28,044 bases of DNA. Origin: Euryarchaeota archaeon UBA52. Its GTDB lineage: Archaea; Thermoplasmatota; Poseidoniia; Poseidoniales; Thalassarchaeaceae. The notes beneath the pieces were generated by a model. That model was not told the DNA's origin. It was given only the letters and a program-made list of their open reading frames with translations, and searched no databases. The stretch spans positions 1-28,044 of the forward strand of contig DAVB01000012.1 in assembly GCA_002505455.1 (NCBI GenBank). Reading direction: 5' to 3'. Made by a program: the position numbers and the translations under genes. Shown piece by piece: positions 9,896 to 18,553 of this stretch; the first letter of the stretch is position 1; each line of letters opens with the position of its first letter.

Positions 9896-12178
9896 ATGCA
9901 AGACGACCGTCTGCGCGAAGAATCTCTAGATTACCATAGGCTTCCAACGCCTGGTAAACTCAGTACGAAACCGAGCAAGCCACATTCAACAGCTCATGAA
10001 TTATCGCTTGCATATTCCCCGGGCGTTGCGTATCCATGCCTCGAAATCAGCGAGGATGAGGATCTTGCATTTTCGTACACCTCTAAGGGAAATCTTGTGG
10101 GCGTTATCAGCAATGGGACTGCCGTACTGGGATTAGGCAATATCGGTGCCATAGCCGGCAAGCCTGTAATGGAAGGGAAGGGGCTTTTGTTCAAATCATT
10201 CGCAGACATAGATGTGTTTGACATAGAAGTTGATCGGACCTCTGTTGATGAATTCGTAGAAGCTGTAAAGGCCATAGCACCTACATTTGGCGGGATAAAT
10301 CTAGAAGACATCAAGGCCCCGGAATGCTTTGAAATTGAGCGTCGTCTGAAGAGCGAATTGGACATACCCGTAATGCACGATGATCAGCACGGGACCGCCA
10401 TAATAAGCGGGGCTGCTTTGATTAACGGACTTGATGTTGTGGGGAAGGACATCGATCATGTGACTGTTGTTATCTCTGGAGCTGGTGCCTCTGCCATATC
10501 CTGTGCGAGGCACTATCTCCGCCTTGGTGTCAAGCAAGACAATATTCTGATGTGCGATTCAAAAGGCCTACTGACCAAATCGAGAGCGGCGAAAGGAGAG
10601 TTGAACGAGTACAAAATGGAATTCGTGAGTGATAGAAAAGATTGCTCTCTTGGCGATGTCATGATTGGAGCGGATGTGTTTCTTGGCTTATCGAAGGGTG
10701 GTATTGTGAATAGTGAGATGGTTGCTTCGATGGCTGACAGGCCTCTCATATTCGCTCTAGCCAATCCAGACCCGGAGATTCTTCCAGAAGATGTGCGTAC
10801 TGTTCGTGATGATGCGATTATAGCGACTGGAAGGAGCGATTACCCTAACCAGATCAACAATGTTCTCGGTTTTCCCTACATATTCAGAGGAGCGCTCGAT
10901 GTTAGAGCAACTAGTATCACAGAGAAAATGAAAATGGCTGCTACAATGGCTCTCTCAGAACTGGCAAAGGAGGCTGTTCCGGACGATGTTCTGGAAGCTT
11001 ACGAGGGAGTCAGCATCCAGTATGGGCCTGAATATCTTATCCCCAAACCATTCGATGCTCGTGTCTTGATTTGGGAGGCCTCGGCAGTAGCCCAAGCTGC
11101 AGTCGATGAGGGGGTTGCAAGGATTGATCCAGATTCATTCGATTTGCAGACATATAGAGAGCGACTTGAAAGTCGTCTTGGCCTTACACGTTCAGTCATG
11201 CGATCTGTCATCAATAGAGCAAAGCGCAATCTTCAGAGGATTGTTTTCTCAGAAGGTGAAGACCCTACCATAATCAAGGCAGCCTCACATTGCATACGTG
11301 AGAAAATTTGCACTCCAGTATTACTTGGCCAGATAGAAAGAATTCATTCGGCTATTGCCGAATTGGGCCTTGATTTTGAATGTGAGATTATCGATCCCAG
11401 GTATGATGAGAGGCGCCGTGGCGATTATGCTGATGAGCTTCATGATTTACGAGGTAGGAGAGGAATTAGCCGACTTGATGCGATTGAGCTCCTCAAACAA
11501 CCCACTTGGTTTGCGCCGATGATGGTGAGAAAGGGGGATGCGGATGGATACCTCGGAGGCGTGAGTCATAATTATCCCGATATAGTCAAGCCCTGTTTGA
11601 AAATTATAGGCACGTCTGAGGACGATCATAGGGTCGTAGGTTCCTACATGATGACTGTTGGAGGGCAAGTCATGTTTATCGGAGATGCGACGATAAACAT
11701 CAATCCGGACGCTCGGACTCTGGCTGAGATTGCTGTTAGAACAGCGAGTGTCGCGAGGCGCTTCGGTGTGAAACCGAAGGTGGCCATGTTATCGTTCTCT
11801 AATTTCGGTTCCAGTGGTGAGTTGCGAAGCACGCGCATAGAGGAGTCGATCAAAATTGCCAGAGAAATTGACCCTGACCTCGTTATCGATGGCCCGATGC
11901 AGGCAGACACGGCACTAGTTACCAAACAACAATCTGATTTCCCTTTCATGGCATTCAAGGGGCCTGCTAATGTCCTGATATGTCCTAGTCTAGAGTCTGC
12001 GAACATAGCCTACAAACTCCTACAGAGACTCGCTGGAGCTGAGATGACTGGCCCCATATTGGATGGTCTTTCAAGACCCGCGCATGTACTTCAGCGGGGA
12101 GATAGCGTCAGAGAAGTGGTTCACATGGCCGCTATATGCGCTGTCGATGCTCAGAGAATGTCCTCTCAGAGACTTTGA
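9896..12178 (+). CDS. maeB: NADP-type malic enzyme fused to a phosphotransacetylase domain (MaeB architecture)
   Basis: 760 residues, nearly the same length as E. coli MaeB (759). Malate plus NAD(P)+ gives pyruvate, CO2 and NAD(P)H. The malic domain shows LAYSPGVAYPCLEI with catalytic Tyr40, GKPVMEGK with catalytic Lys95, GGINLEDI with metal ligands Glu137 and Asp138, and HDDQHGTA with Asp163. The nucleotide-binding domain has GAGASA near residue 192, LANPDPEI near 288 and TGRSDYPNQINNVLGFP near 310. From about residue 437 the chain is phosphotransacetylase-like: MLSFSNFGSSG near 630, DGPMQADTAL near 665, and a GPILDG...RP...RG segment at the end. In E. coli MaeB the equivalent domain is needed for allosteric control by acetyl-CoA rather than for Pta activity; the same is inferred here. 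The fused form is typical of bacteria, so ancient transfer is likely. The gene converges on pckA with a 13 bp overlap. Confidence 0.97.
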   Translation: MQDDRLREESLDYHRLPTPGKLSTKPSKPHSTAHELSLAYSPGVAYPCLEISEDEDLAFSYTSKGNLVGVISNGTAVLGLGNIGAIAGKPVMEGKGLLFKSFADIDVFDIEVDRTSVDEFVEAVKAIAPTFGGINLEDIKAPECFEIERRLKSELDIPVMHDDQHGTAIISGAALINGLDVVGKDIDHVTVVISGAGASAISCARHYLRLGVKQDNILMCDSKGLLTKSRAAKGELNEYKMEFVSDRKDCSLGDVMIGADVFLGLSKGGIVNSEMVASMADRPLIFALANPDPEILPEDVRTVRDDAIIATGRSDYPNQINNVLGFPYIFRGALDVRATSITEKMKMAATMALSELAKEAVPDDVLEAYEGVSIQYGPEYLIPKPFDARVLIWEASAVAQAAVDEGVARIDPDSFDLQTYRERLESRLGLTRSVMRSVINRAKRNLQRIVFSEGEDPTIIKAASHCIREKICTPVLLGQIERIHSAIAELGLDFECEIIDPRYDERRRGDYADELHDLRGRRGISRLDAIELLKQPTWFAPMMVRKGDADGYLGGVSHNYPDIVKPCLKIIGTSEDDHRVVGSYMMTVGGQVMFIGDATININPDARTLAEIAVRTASVARRFGVKPKVAMLSFSNFGSSGELRSTRIEESIKIAREIDPDLVIDGPMQADTALVTKQQSDFPFMAFKGPANVLICPSLESANIAYKLLQRLAGAEMTGPILDGLSRPAHVLQRGDSVREVVHMAAICAVDAQRMSSQRL

Positions 12179-13794
12179 TTCTCATAGACGCGAGGAGCAG
12201 CGGCTTTGACTTCTTCATTACATCCTTCTGCAAAGTTCTCGAAATTCTCATTGAACATCTGAACCAAAACATTGGCCACATTATCGTAGCGCTCAGTGCT
12301 CGGCCATGTAGAGCGGGGCTGTAGAATCTCTGATGGAACTCCATCGCAAGCAGCGGGAATCTTGAATCCAAACCTTTCATCTGTGACGTAAACGACGTCA
12401 TCCAGGGCGCCTGAGAGTGCTGCATTGAGTAGTGCCCTGGTCCACTTAATCCTGATTCTACTGCTTTCACCATATCCGCCGGCAATCCAACCAGTGTTAA
12501 TCAACCAGCACGAGGCGTTATGTTCTGCTATCTTCTTGATTAGCAAATCAGCATACTCACTAGGGTGGCGTGGCATGAATGGTGCTCCAAAACAAGTGGA
12601 AAATGTTGCCATCGGTTCTGTGATGCCTATTTCGGTACCAGCCACCTTGGCAGTATAACCGGAAATGAAATGATATGCTGCCTGGGCCGGGGAGAGTCTT
12701 GCAATCGGGGGAAGGACCCCGAATGCATCGCACGTCAAAAAGACAACATTTTCCGGGTGGCCGGCTGTTGAGTCGTCAGTGCGATTCTCAATCGATTCGA
12801 TGGGGTACGATGCTCTCGTGTTCTGAGTCAATGTCGAGTCATGGAAATTTGGTATTCCATCCGCATCGAGTATCACATTCTCGAGAATGGTCGACTCCAT
12901 TCTTGTGGTTGCGTAGATGGCGGGCTCATCCTTTTTTGATAAGTTAATCATCTTAGCATAACACCCTCCTTCAAAATTGAAGACTCCGTGATCTGACCAA
13001 CCATGCTCGTCATCGCCAACAAGGGCTCTTTCTGGATCAGCGGATAGAGTCGTTTTACCGGTCCCTGAGAGGCCGAAAAAGAGAGCTGTCCCGGATTCGG
13101 ATGTGTTCGAAGAGCAGTGCATAGGCAAGAGACCGCGAGAGGGGAGGATATGATTCATGATCGTAAATATTGACTTTTTTATCTCACCCGCATATCTGGT
13201 TCCTGCGATTAGAACGATGCCCTTGGAGAATGATATCGCCACAAACACTTCAGAGTTTACACCATCTTTCTTTGCATCTGCAAGCATGGTAGGAGCGTGC
13301 AGTATGGTAAACTCTGGAGTGTGTTCCGAGAGGTCTGCTCGATCAGATCGGATAAACATGTTATGCATGAATGCCGAATGCCATGCGCTCTCACTTACGA
13401 GACGTACGGGCATGGCGTATTGAGGGTCTGCGCCACAATGCATATCCTTCACGAAGAGTGTGTCGGCTGAATTCAAGTGGTTTCTAGTAATACGGAGAAG
13501 ATGGTCGAAGGCAGCGGGTGATATTGGCCTGTTGACTTTACTCCAGTGAACCTTTGAAGCTAATCCGGCTTCGTTGACTATGAAACGATCATTTGGGGAT
13601 CGTCCCGTTCGGTCTCCGGTGGTAGCCAGCAGGGCACCATGTGCCGTCCTTACGGCCTCCCCTCTACTTACAGCCAAATCTCTCAATTCTTTCCCGGAAA
13701 GATTCCAATGGACCGAGCCCTTAGGATCGAGGCCATGAGTTCCAAGAGGCGTCGAATAGACGGTCGCAGATTTGGAAGGCTTCTGCTCACCCAT
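12166..13794 (-). CDS. pckA: Phosphoenolpyruvate carboxykinase, ATP-dependent
   Basis: It converts oxaloacetate plus ATP to PEP, CO2 and ADP, the first step of gluconeogenesis from C4 acids. All ATP-PEPCK hallmarks are present: TGRSPNDRFIV near residue 63, the P-loop GLSGTGKTTLSAD near 242, LVGDDEHGW, FEGGCYAKMINLS, LENVILD, TQNTRASYP, FLTCDAFGVLPP, SGYTAKVAGTE, FSTCFGAPFMPRHP and NTGWIAGGYG. The frame is open up to 13986 (606 residues). The ATG at 13794 gives 542 residues, the usual family length, and places TGRSP as in E. coli PckA. The extra 64 residues match nothing in the family and would overlap the divergent gene, so 13794 is preferred. The usual GKR after GGYG reads ESSR here. The stop overlaps the end of maeB. 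The protein is the ATP type; many archaea use the GTP type instead. Confidence 0.97.
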   Translation of the reverse strand: MGEQKPSKSATVYSTPLGTHGLDPKGSVHWNLSGKELRDLAVSRGEAVRTAHGALLATTGDRTGRSPNDRFIVNEAGLASKVHWSKVNRPISPAAFDHLLRITRNHLNSADTLFVKDMHCGADPQYAMPVRLVSESAWHSAFMHNMFIRSDRADLSEHTPEFTILHAPTMLADAKKDGVNSEVFVAISFSKGIVLIAGTRYAGEIKKSIFTIMNHILPSRGLLPMHCSSNTSESGTALFFGLSGTGKTTLSADPERALVGDDEHGWSDHGVFNFEGGCYAKMINLSKKDEPAIYATTRMESTILENVILDADGIPNFHDSTLTQNTRASYPIESIENRTDDSTAGHPENVVFLTCDAFGVLPPIARLSPAQAAYHFISGYTAKVAGTEIGITEPMATFSTCFGAPFMPRHPSEYADLLIKKIAEHNASCWLINTGWIAGGYGESSRIRIKWTRALLNAALSGALDDVVYVTDERFGFKIPAACDGVPSEILQPRSTWPSTERYDNVANVLVQMFNENFENFAEGCNEEVKAAAPRVYENQSL

Positions 13795-13935
13795 GTACCA
13801 ACGGGTTGAATCCGGGATATGAACGATTGTGATGGGGCTCTTTTGGGTTAAGGATGCGAATCTTTCATGCCCACCTTTCAACAGCAAGGACCGATGAGGA
13901 GGGATGAGGACTCCATTCTCCGGAACAGGAGTTTC
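13795..13935. promoter_or_regulatory. Divergent region between pckA and the polytopic membrane protein gene
   Basis: If the preferred starts are right, 141 bp separate the two divergent genes and hold both promoters. AGGAG at 13927-13931 lies 4 nt before the ATG at 13936 and is the main reason for choosing that start. No convincing TATA element stands out. The pckA start at 13794 has no clear ribosome site, which would fit a leaderless transcript. Confidence 0.35.
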
Positions 13936-16900
13936 ATGCTTGAAGGCGTGTTGGAGCTTACTGCGGAAGTCGATTCTGGTACTCAAGATGCCGTTTCTTC
14001 AGAAAAAGAAGAAGAGATTGACGAAGCGTTTGGGACGATTCCAGACGCTTTTGTTCAAAGTGAAGATATTGGTGACGGGGGTAGTGGTGCTAAGACGGCT
14101 TTTCTAAGAAGATCGGAGCGCAAAATCAGTTGGGCTATGATGTCCATAATGGTGATCGTTTACAGTGCACTTAGCCTTCTAATTGGGTTGGTACTCGATC
14201 CACTGGCTGCTATTCCGCTGTTATTGGTACTGGCGTCCTTCGGACTTTTCCTTGGCGAGAGATGGATTGGAAAGGGTGAGTTGAATCTCTTGGGCGTAAC
14301 ATGGGTAATCATATCGATGAAAATACTCTATGGGACAGCACTTGAACTCAATAGATGGGAGGTAGGAGGGTTTCTGCCCATAGGGCTCTCCGAAGTAGGC
14401 ATTGCGCTGTGCATACTTGTGATATTCAATGTCTTACTTGCATATCGACACAATAGCGACGCAGTCGCTGCCCAGGCCACTCTAGTTCTACTCGCTATAG
14501 GATCCACTGCAGGATCTGTAGCAGGTGAAGATGGGGTCATAGTGATGATTTTGGTGGCTGTTCTTCTTCTCCATGGGTTAGCGATACATCGCTCGTCTGG
14601 TAATCTGGCTTCACTCGGTATCGCAGCATCGAACCTATGGGTCGGCATGCATGCCATCACTGACGGATTTGAGATTGGTTCGCTCACGGTAGTTTCGCTT
14701 GATCATCCTCTAAAGCTCTTCATTGCAATGGTTGTAGTAAACGGAACGAATGCGATGGTCGCGACGAGATTCTCATCGTCCAAAAATTGGTTCTCGAGTG
14801 CATTGGAACATAGTGGGATCGCAAAACCTGGACTTTGGGGTATCTCGGTTATGCTGAGCATGATTGGCGCCCTGATGGTTGTTGGATCTGTGCGTGAGAA
14901 CCTGGCTTTCGCTTCTGCGATAATTCTGCTTCTATCGATTTCTTACTTTTCGTCATATCTTGTTGTAAGGGGGTCTTCAAAACGTTCCGTGTGGATGATG
15001 TCCTCGATTTCTCTTTCAGTGCTTATCGCTATTCTTGTGGGAATGGAATATGGCTCTTTTACTTCATCATTCGACTCTTATTGGGTATTTTCGGCCGGGG
15101 GGACCGTTGCACTGGTAGGGATGCTTGTAGTTCACCAAGGAAAAGTTAGCAACACCGTTCTGTGGACTGGCAGTATTGGGATTTCGGTATTGCTTCTCGT
15201 GCTTATCCCCCTCGATGGTTCGGTTGAATATGGTCTTGGATTGGTGCTACTAATCTTCGGAACGATTCATTCAGCAGGTGGGTGGCTTGCAATCAAAAGA
15301 GGTTCTGCGTCGCTGGCTGGTGTTGCAGCTCTTACCCCGTGGATTTGGCCGCCAATTCTGATAGTTATGGATGAAGTGGGCGTCACTTTCTCAGCGACGG
15401 GGGGATTAGGCGGAGTTGCGAATGATGCTTTGAAAATCGGAGGGGAGTTTTTTGTGGCGTATCTTGCCATGTCTCTAATTCTGAGTGTTTTCGTATGCTC
15501 TAGATTCGGGGAGTCTTCGCTGAACATATCATCAGGGATTATCGGGACTTCCGAGATTTCAGCCTCGATAAAGCAGTCAGGTGTACTTAATCTATGGAAT
15601 CTAACTCTCTGGGTACCTGTTTCTAGCACAGCACTGCTGCTCTTATCTGGACATCTTACCAGTCTAGAGGCTCCACTTATTCTCATGGTGATTTCAATTG
15701 GTCACGCGTGGTTCTCTTCGATTGGCATACGTCCTGATTCATCCATGTCAATTCCGATTTTTGTGGGGCTGGGGGGAGTATTGCTTCAGTGGATTGGCGC
15801 AGATGCGTCGATATTGATACTAGTGATTGCAGTGGGGGTTCTTATTCCACTTATTCTTTCTTCTTGGGAGTCGAGCAAGGACTGGGTTGGGCTGTGCGTA
15901 CAGAGCGGTCCGGTACTCCTACTGATGCCGGGCGCTTCTCTGGGTTCTTACGACCCGTCTTTGGAATGGATTCCTGACCCAATTATTTGTGCGGTATTAG
16001 TAGGTATAGCAACCACTGCGACGGGGATGTTCAGGACCGGCGTCCAGAACAGCATACTTCCTGTTGCTACTGTGGTTATGGTTCACTCTAGCATGCTATG
16101 CGTGCTAACTTTGCTGGATGGTAGGGTGGAAGGCATTGGCATTGCCTTCGGAGTGTTCGGCGTCTCCTCCATATGGTTCGTGACGCGGGGAGAGATCCTG
16201 AGAGAGTTGAAGGCAGTCGCTGAGAGAGATCGGCGAAGTGAAGAAGTTCTTTCGATGGGGTCTTCGATTTCAGAAAAGGACGTTCACAGGCCTGTTGTCG
16301 AAGTTCACAGGACTTCCGGCGCCCCGGGTCAATCCTATGTCGATGAAGTACGACATTTTCCAATCCTTGCCATTGGCGTAATTGGTATCGTATGCGTATC
16401 ATTGATAATTACTTCATTCATATTGGGTCCACGTCCGATATTGATCCTATCAGCAGGTTCCTTCCTGGTCATCATTGTCGCTCTCGAAGGTGCAAGGGTA
16501 CGTCGAATAGGCGTAGGAATGGCAGACACATTGGGTTCGGACGTAACACATGCTGTGGCGGTTATCGGGATAGGTTGCGCAATTGTTTTCGGGCATACAA
16601 ATCCTAGTTCTTCGGTTAGTGACCTGACAGATTTGGGAGTAGCTATACCTGTGATTCTATTACTGGGAATTACGACGTTCGTCAACGGAAAAAGGGGTCT
16701 CTTGGAACGGAGATCGATGATTAACTGGATAGTATATCCTCTGACGATCACCAGAGTCGCTGGATTCGTAATTATTGGATCGCTTCCAGCTCCTCTGAGC
16801 GTCGACCCATTTGATGGTGGTCTTCTAGAATGGATTTATCCATTCATGCTTCTAGAATCTGTGCTGATTCTTGCGATAATTCTCGATGTTTTGGTTGATG

Positions 16901-17529
16901 CGCAAAGTAAGAGAGGTGGTTCCAATATCAATGTTAGAAGCGGATATAGAGAGGTTATTTTTGCATTCTCAATTATACTGCTTTCGTGGGGTCCTGCTGG
17001 AATTCTTGCCGTCGCAAGAGGGCTTTACAGTTCAGTGAAGGATGGGCGTACGAGGGAGGCGGGTACGATTGCGCTTTTGCTACCTGTCTCCATCATTTCC
17101 TTAGAGCCCAGTTTGGGTTTCATATCCTCAGTTGTCGATTCGCTGATAGTTGGAGAATTATTGGTTTTCATGTTGATTCTATTTGCGGGTATGTTCGTTG
17201 ATGTTGAACGATGGGTATCGCCCTCTGTACAGAATGTGCACATCCTTCTCCTCATCATATTCTTGACAATCCTGAGGCTTGAGGCTGGAGTGATTCTGCT
17301 CATCTTGACTTCCTCGGTGGTCTGGTCGTATGGTATTTTGAAACTTAGAAGGGGATTGCGCATACTTGGATTAGTCGATCTGACAGTCGCCTCGGTCGCC
17401 GGCGTTATGCTCTGGCTCTCAGACATGTCCGCGGCTTGGCTTCTTATTCTCACTACCTCAGTATCAATAGAATTGGCAGTTATCCTTTGGTTGAGCCAGC
17501 GAGACATGGAAGTCCTAGAAATAGACTGA
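13936..17529 (+). CDS. Very large polytopic membrane protein of unknown function (about 35 transmembrane helices)
   Basis: About 1197 residues from the ATG at 13936, which has AGGAG 4 nt upstream. An in-frame ATG at 13867 would add 23 residues and lacks a ribosome site. The N-terminal 60 residues or so are acidic and soluble (for example EKEEEIDEAFG). A dense run of about 24 hydrophobic helices follows up to around residue 755. A soluble charged stretch of about 60 residues comes next (ELKAVAERDRRSEEVL and VHRPVVEVHRTSGAPG). About 11-13 more helices run to the end. Few charged residues are buried, and no transporter signature, glycosyltransferase motif or ATPase motif was recognised. The layout of a soluble N-terminus and very many helices recalls large uncharacterised bacterial membrane proteins such as DUF2339, but I cannot show homology. 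It is followed by the FKBP-like gene after 52 bp, probably in one transcript. Confidence 0.8.
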   Translation: MLEGVLELTAEVDSGTQDAVSSEKEEEIDEAFGTIPDAFVQSEDIGDGGSGAKTAFLRRSERKISWAMMSIMVIVYSALSLLIGLVLDPLAAIPLLLVLASFGLFLGERWIGKGELNLLGVTWVIISMKILYGTALELNRWEVGGFLPIGLSEVGIALCILVIFNVLLAYRHNSDAVAAQATLVLLAIGSTAGSVAGEDGVIVMILVAVLLLHGLAIHRSSGNLASLGIAASNLWVGMHAITDGFEIGSLTVVSLDHPLKLFIAMVVVNGTNAMVATRFSSSKNWFSSALEHSGIAKPGLWGISVMLSMIGALMVVGSVRENLAFASAIILLLSISYFSSYLVVRGSSKRSVWMMSSISLSVLIAILVGMEYGSFTSSFDSYWVFSAGGTVALVGMLVVHQGKVSNTVLWTGSIGISVLLLVLIPLDGSVEYGLGLVLLIFGTIHSAGGWLAIKRGSASLAGVAALTPWIWPPILIVMDEVGVTFSATGGLGGVANDALKIGGEFFVAYLAMSLILSVFVCSRFGESSLNISSGIIGTSEISASIKQSGVLNLWNLTLWVPVSSTALLLLSGHLTSLEAPLILMVISIGHAWFSSIGIRPDSSMSIPIFVGLGGVLLQWIGADASILILVIAVGVLIPLILSSWESSKDWVGLCVQSGPVLLLMPGASLGSYDPSLEWIPDPIICAVLVGIATTATGMFRTGVQNSILPVATVVMVHSSMLCVLTLLDGRVEGIGIAFGVFGVSSIWFVTRGEILRELKAVAERDRRSEEVLSMGSSISEKDVHRPVVEVHRTSGAPGQSYVDEVRHFPILAIGVIGIVCVSLIITSFILGPRPILILSAGSFLVIIVALEGARVRRIGVGMADTLGSDVTHAVAVIGIGCAIVFGHTNPSSSVSDLTDLGVAIPVILLLGITTFVNGKRGLLERRSMINWIVYPLTITRVAGFVIIGSLPAPLSVDPFDGGLLEWIYPFMLLESVLILAIILDVLVDAQSKRGGSNINVRSGYREVIFAFSIILLSWGPAGILAVARGLYSSVKDGRTREAGTIALLLPVSIISLEPSLGFISSVVDSLIVGELLVFMLILFAGMFVDVERWVSPSVQNVHILLLIIFLTILRLEAGVILLILTSSVVWSYGILKLRRGLRILGLVDLTVASVAGVMLWLSDMSAAWLLILTTSVSIELAVILWLSQRDMEVLEID

Positions 17530-17532
17530 CAA

Positions 17533-17549
17533 TTGCCCACTATGGGCGA
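17533..17549 (+). other. Small hairpin between the membrane protein gene and the FKBP-like gene
   Basis: TTGCCCA-CTA-TGGGCGA can fold into a 7 bp stem (one G-T pair) with a 3 nt loop, starting 3 nt after the stop codon of the membrane protein gene. It is not followed by a run of T, so a termination role is unsupported. It may mark a processing or stability point in the shared transcript, or be chance. Confidence 0.3.
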
Positions 17550-17581
17550 ATGTTGATTGCAGCGACTATCGAGCCGGCGTT

Positions 17582-18541
17582 GTGACAGGACCCTGGATCT
17601 CGGATGTCCCCGAGGAGATTGAGCATCCAACGGTGCCTCTGGGAATCAACAGGATGGCTATTCCTAGAGCAGCCATCTTGTTGTCGTTGGCTATGGCAGC
17701 GATGATTCTTCTATCGAGTATCATTGTCGGATACAGCATTTGGAAATTCATGGACATCAATCAAGATGCATTCGATGCGACAGACAGGTCGTTGATACAG
17801 GATTCGGAAAGTGATAGATGGTACTGGGAGGTTACTCTTCTGTATGACACGTGCGCTCCTAGACTCGACGACTGGGAATGGCCGGATGTTCTTGCAGACC
17901 AGGATGATCTGTTTCTATTACCGGGCGAAGTGCGATGCGACTGGGAGCATCAAGGGCAAGGGGATAGAGCGTCTTTGGTGGTGCATAACCGAGGGAATCA
18001 ATCTCTCGATCTGGTCTTGGAGATAATTGGGGGTTCGGTCATATTCGCAGAGGGCGGCGAGCCGGATTTAACAATCATTGATCTTCAAGGCAATGATTCC
18101 ATGGTCCTGGAGATGATTCTGACAGAGGATGTTACGGATCATCAGGTGCAGGTCATTGTCTCACATCTGCAAGTCATGCAGGCCCAAGTGCTGCTCGACA
18201 TGACTGTGTTTTCAGGGGGTCAAGCAAAGGATATCCATGTTGGAGAGGGTGATCGAGTGGATGTCCACTACACTGTGTGGGATGCCGATACCGGGGAGGA
18301 ATTAGATCAAGGAGATTTGATTGTCACTGCGGGCAATGATCCTGTATGGATTGAGGGTTTCGGGTGGTCTGCAATAGGACTCGATATTGACGGCGACAGG
18401 GGGCTACTTCCAGGCATCAACACCGGGACATCTCACATCACCCTGCTTCCTCCCGAGCTGGCATATGATGACGAAGGAGATGAGCTAGAAGGGCGATGGC
18501 TTAGATTTGAGCTCAGCATAAATCGTGGCCCTCTGACTTGA
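17582..18541 (+). CDS. Membrane-anchored protein with a divergent C-terminal FKBP-like domain
   Basis: 319 residues if translation begins at GTG 17582; an ATG at 17654 (residue 25) is an alternative, and neither has a strong ribosome site. A single hydrophobic helix spans about residues 30-54, so the rest is probably outside the membrane. Residues 60-215 form a domain I do not recognise, with Cys91 and Cys119 that could pair. Residues 218-316 resemble an FKBP peptidyl-prolyl isomerase: VDVHYTV at 226-232, an acidic D-T-G-E-x-LD turn, IEGFGWSAIGLD, then TLLPPELAYDDEG and a closing LRFELSI strand. Several active-site aromatics of FKBP12 are replaced (the FD pair reads LD), so isomerase activity is uncertain. 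A folding-helper role for surface or membrane proteins is inferred. Upstream lies the polytopic membrane protein; the methyltransferase follows 12 bp downstream. Confidence 0.72.
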   Translation: MTGPWISDVPEEIEHPTVPLGINRMAIPRAAILLSLAMAAMILLSSIIVGYSIWKFMDINQDAFDATDRSLIQDSESDRWYWEVTLLYDTCAPRLDDWEWPDVLADQDDLFLLPGEVRCDWEHQGQGDRASLVVHNRGNQSLDLVLEIIGGSVIFAEGGEPDLTIIDLQGNDSMVLEMILTEDVTDHQVQVIVSHLQVMQAQVLLDMTVFSGGQAKDIHVGEGDRVDVHYTVWDADTGEELDQGDLIVTAGNDPVWIEGFGWSAIGLDIDGDRGLLPGINTGTSHITLLPPELAYDDEGDELEGRWLRFELSINRGPLT

Positions 18542-18553
18542 GCAGGTTTCGAC

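Noticed and set aside
13867..13935. Earlier ATG at 13867 for the polytopic membrane protein
   Set aside because: No ribosome site precedes it, whereas AGGAG stands 4 nt before the ATG at 13936. It remains possible if the transcript is leaderless.
13795..13986. N-terminal extension of the PEP carboxykinase to 606 residues
   Set aside because: The extra 64 residues have no family match and overlap the divergent membrane-protein gene. The ATG at 13794 gives the family's normal length.
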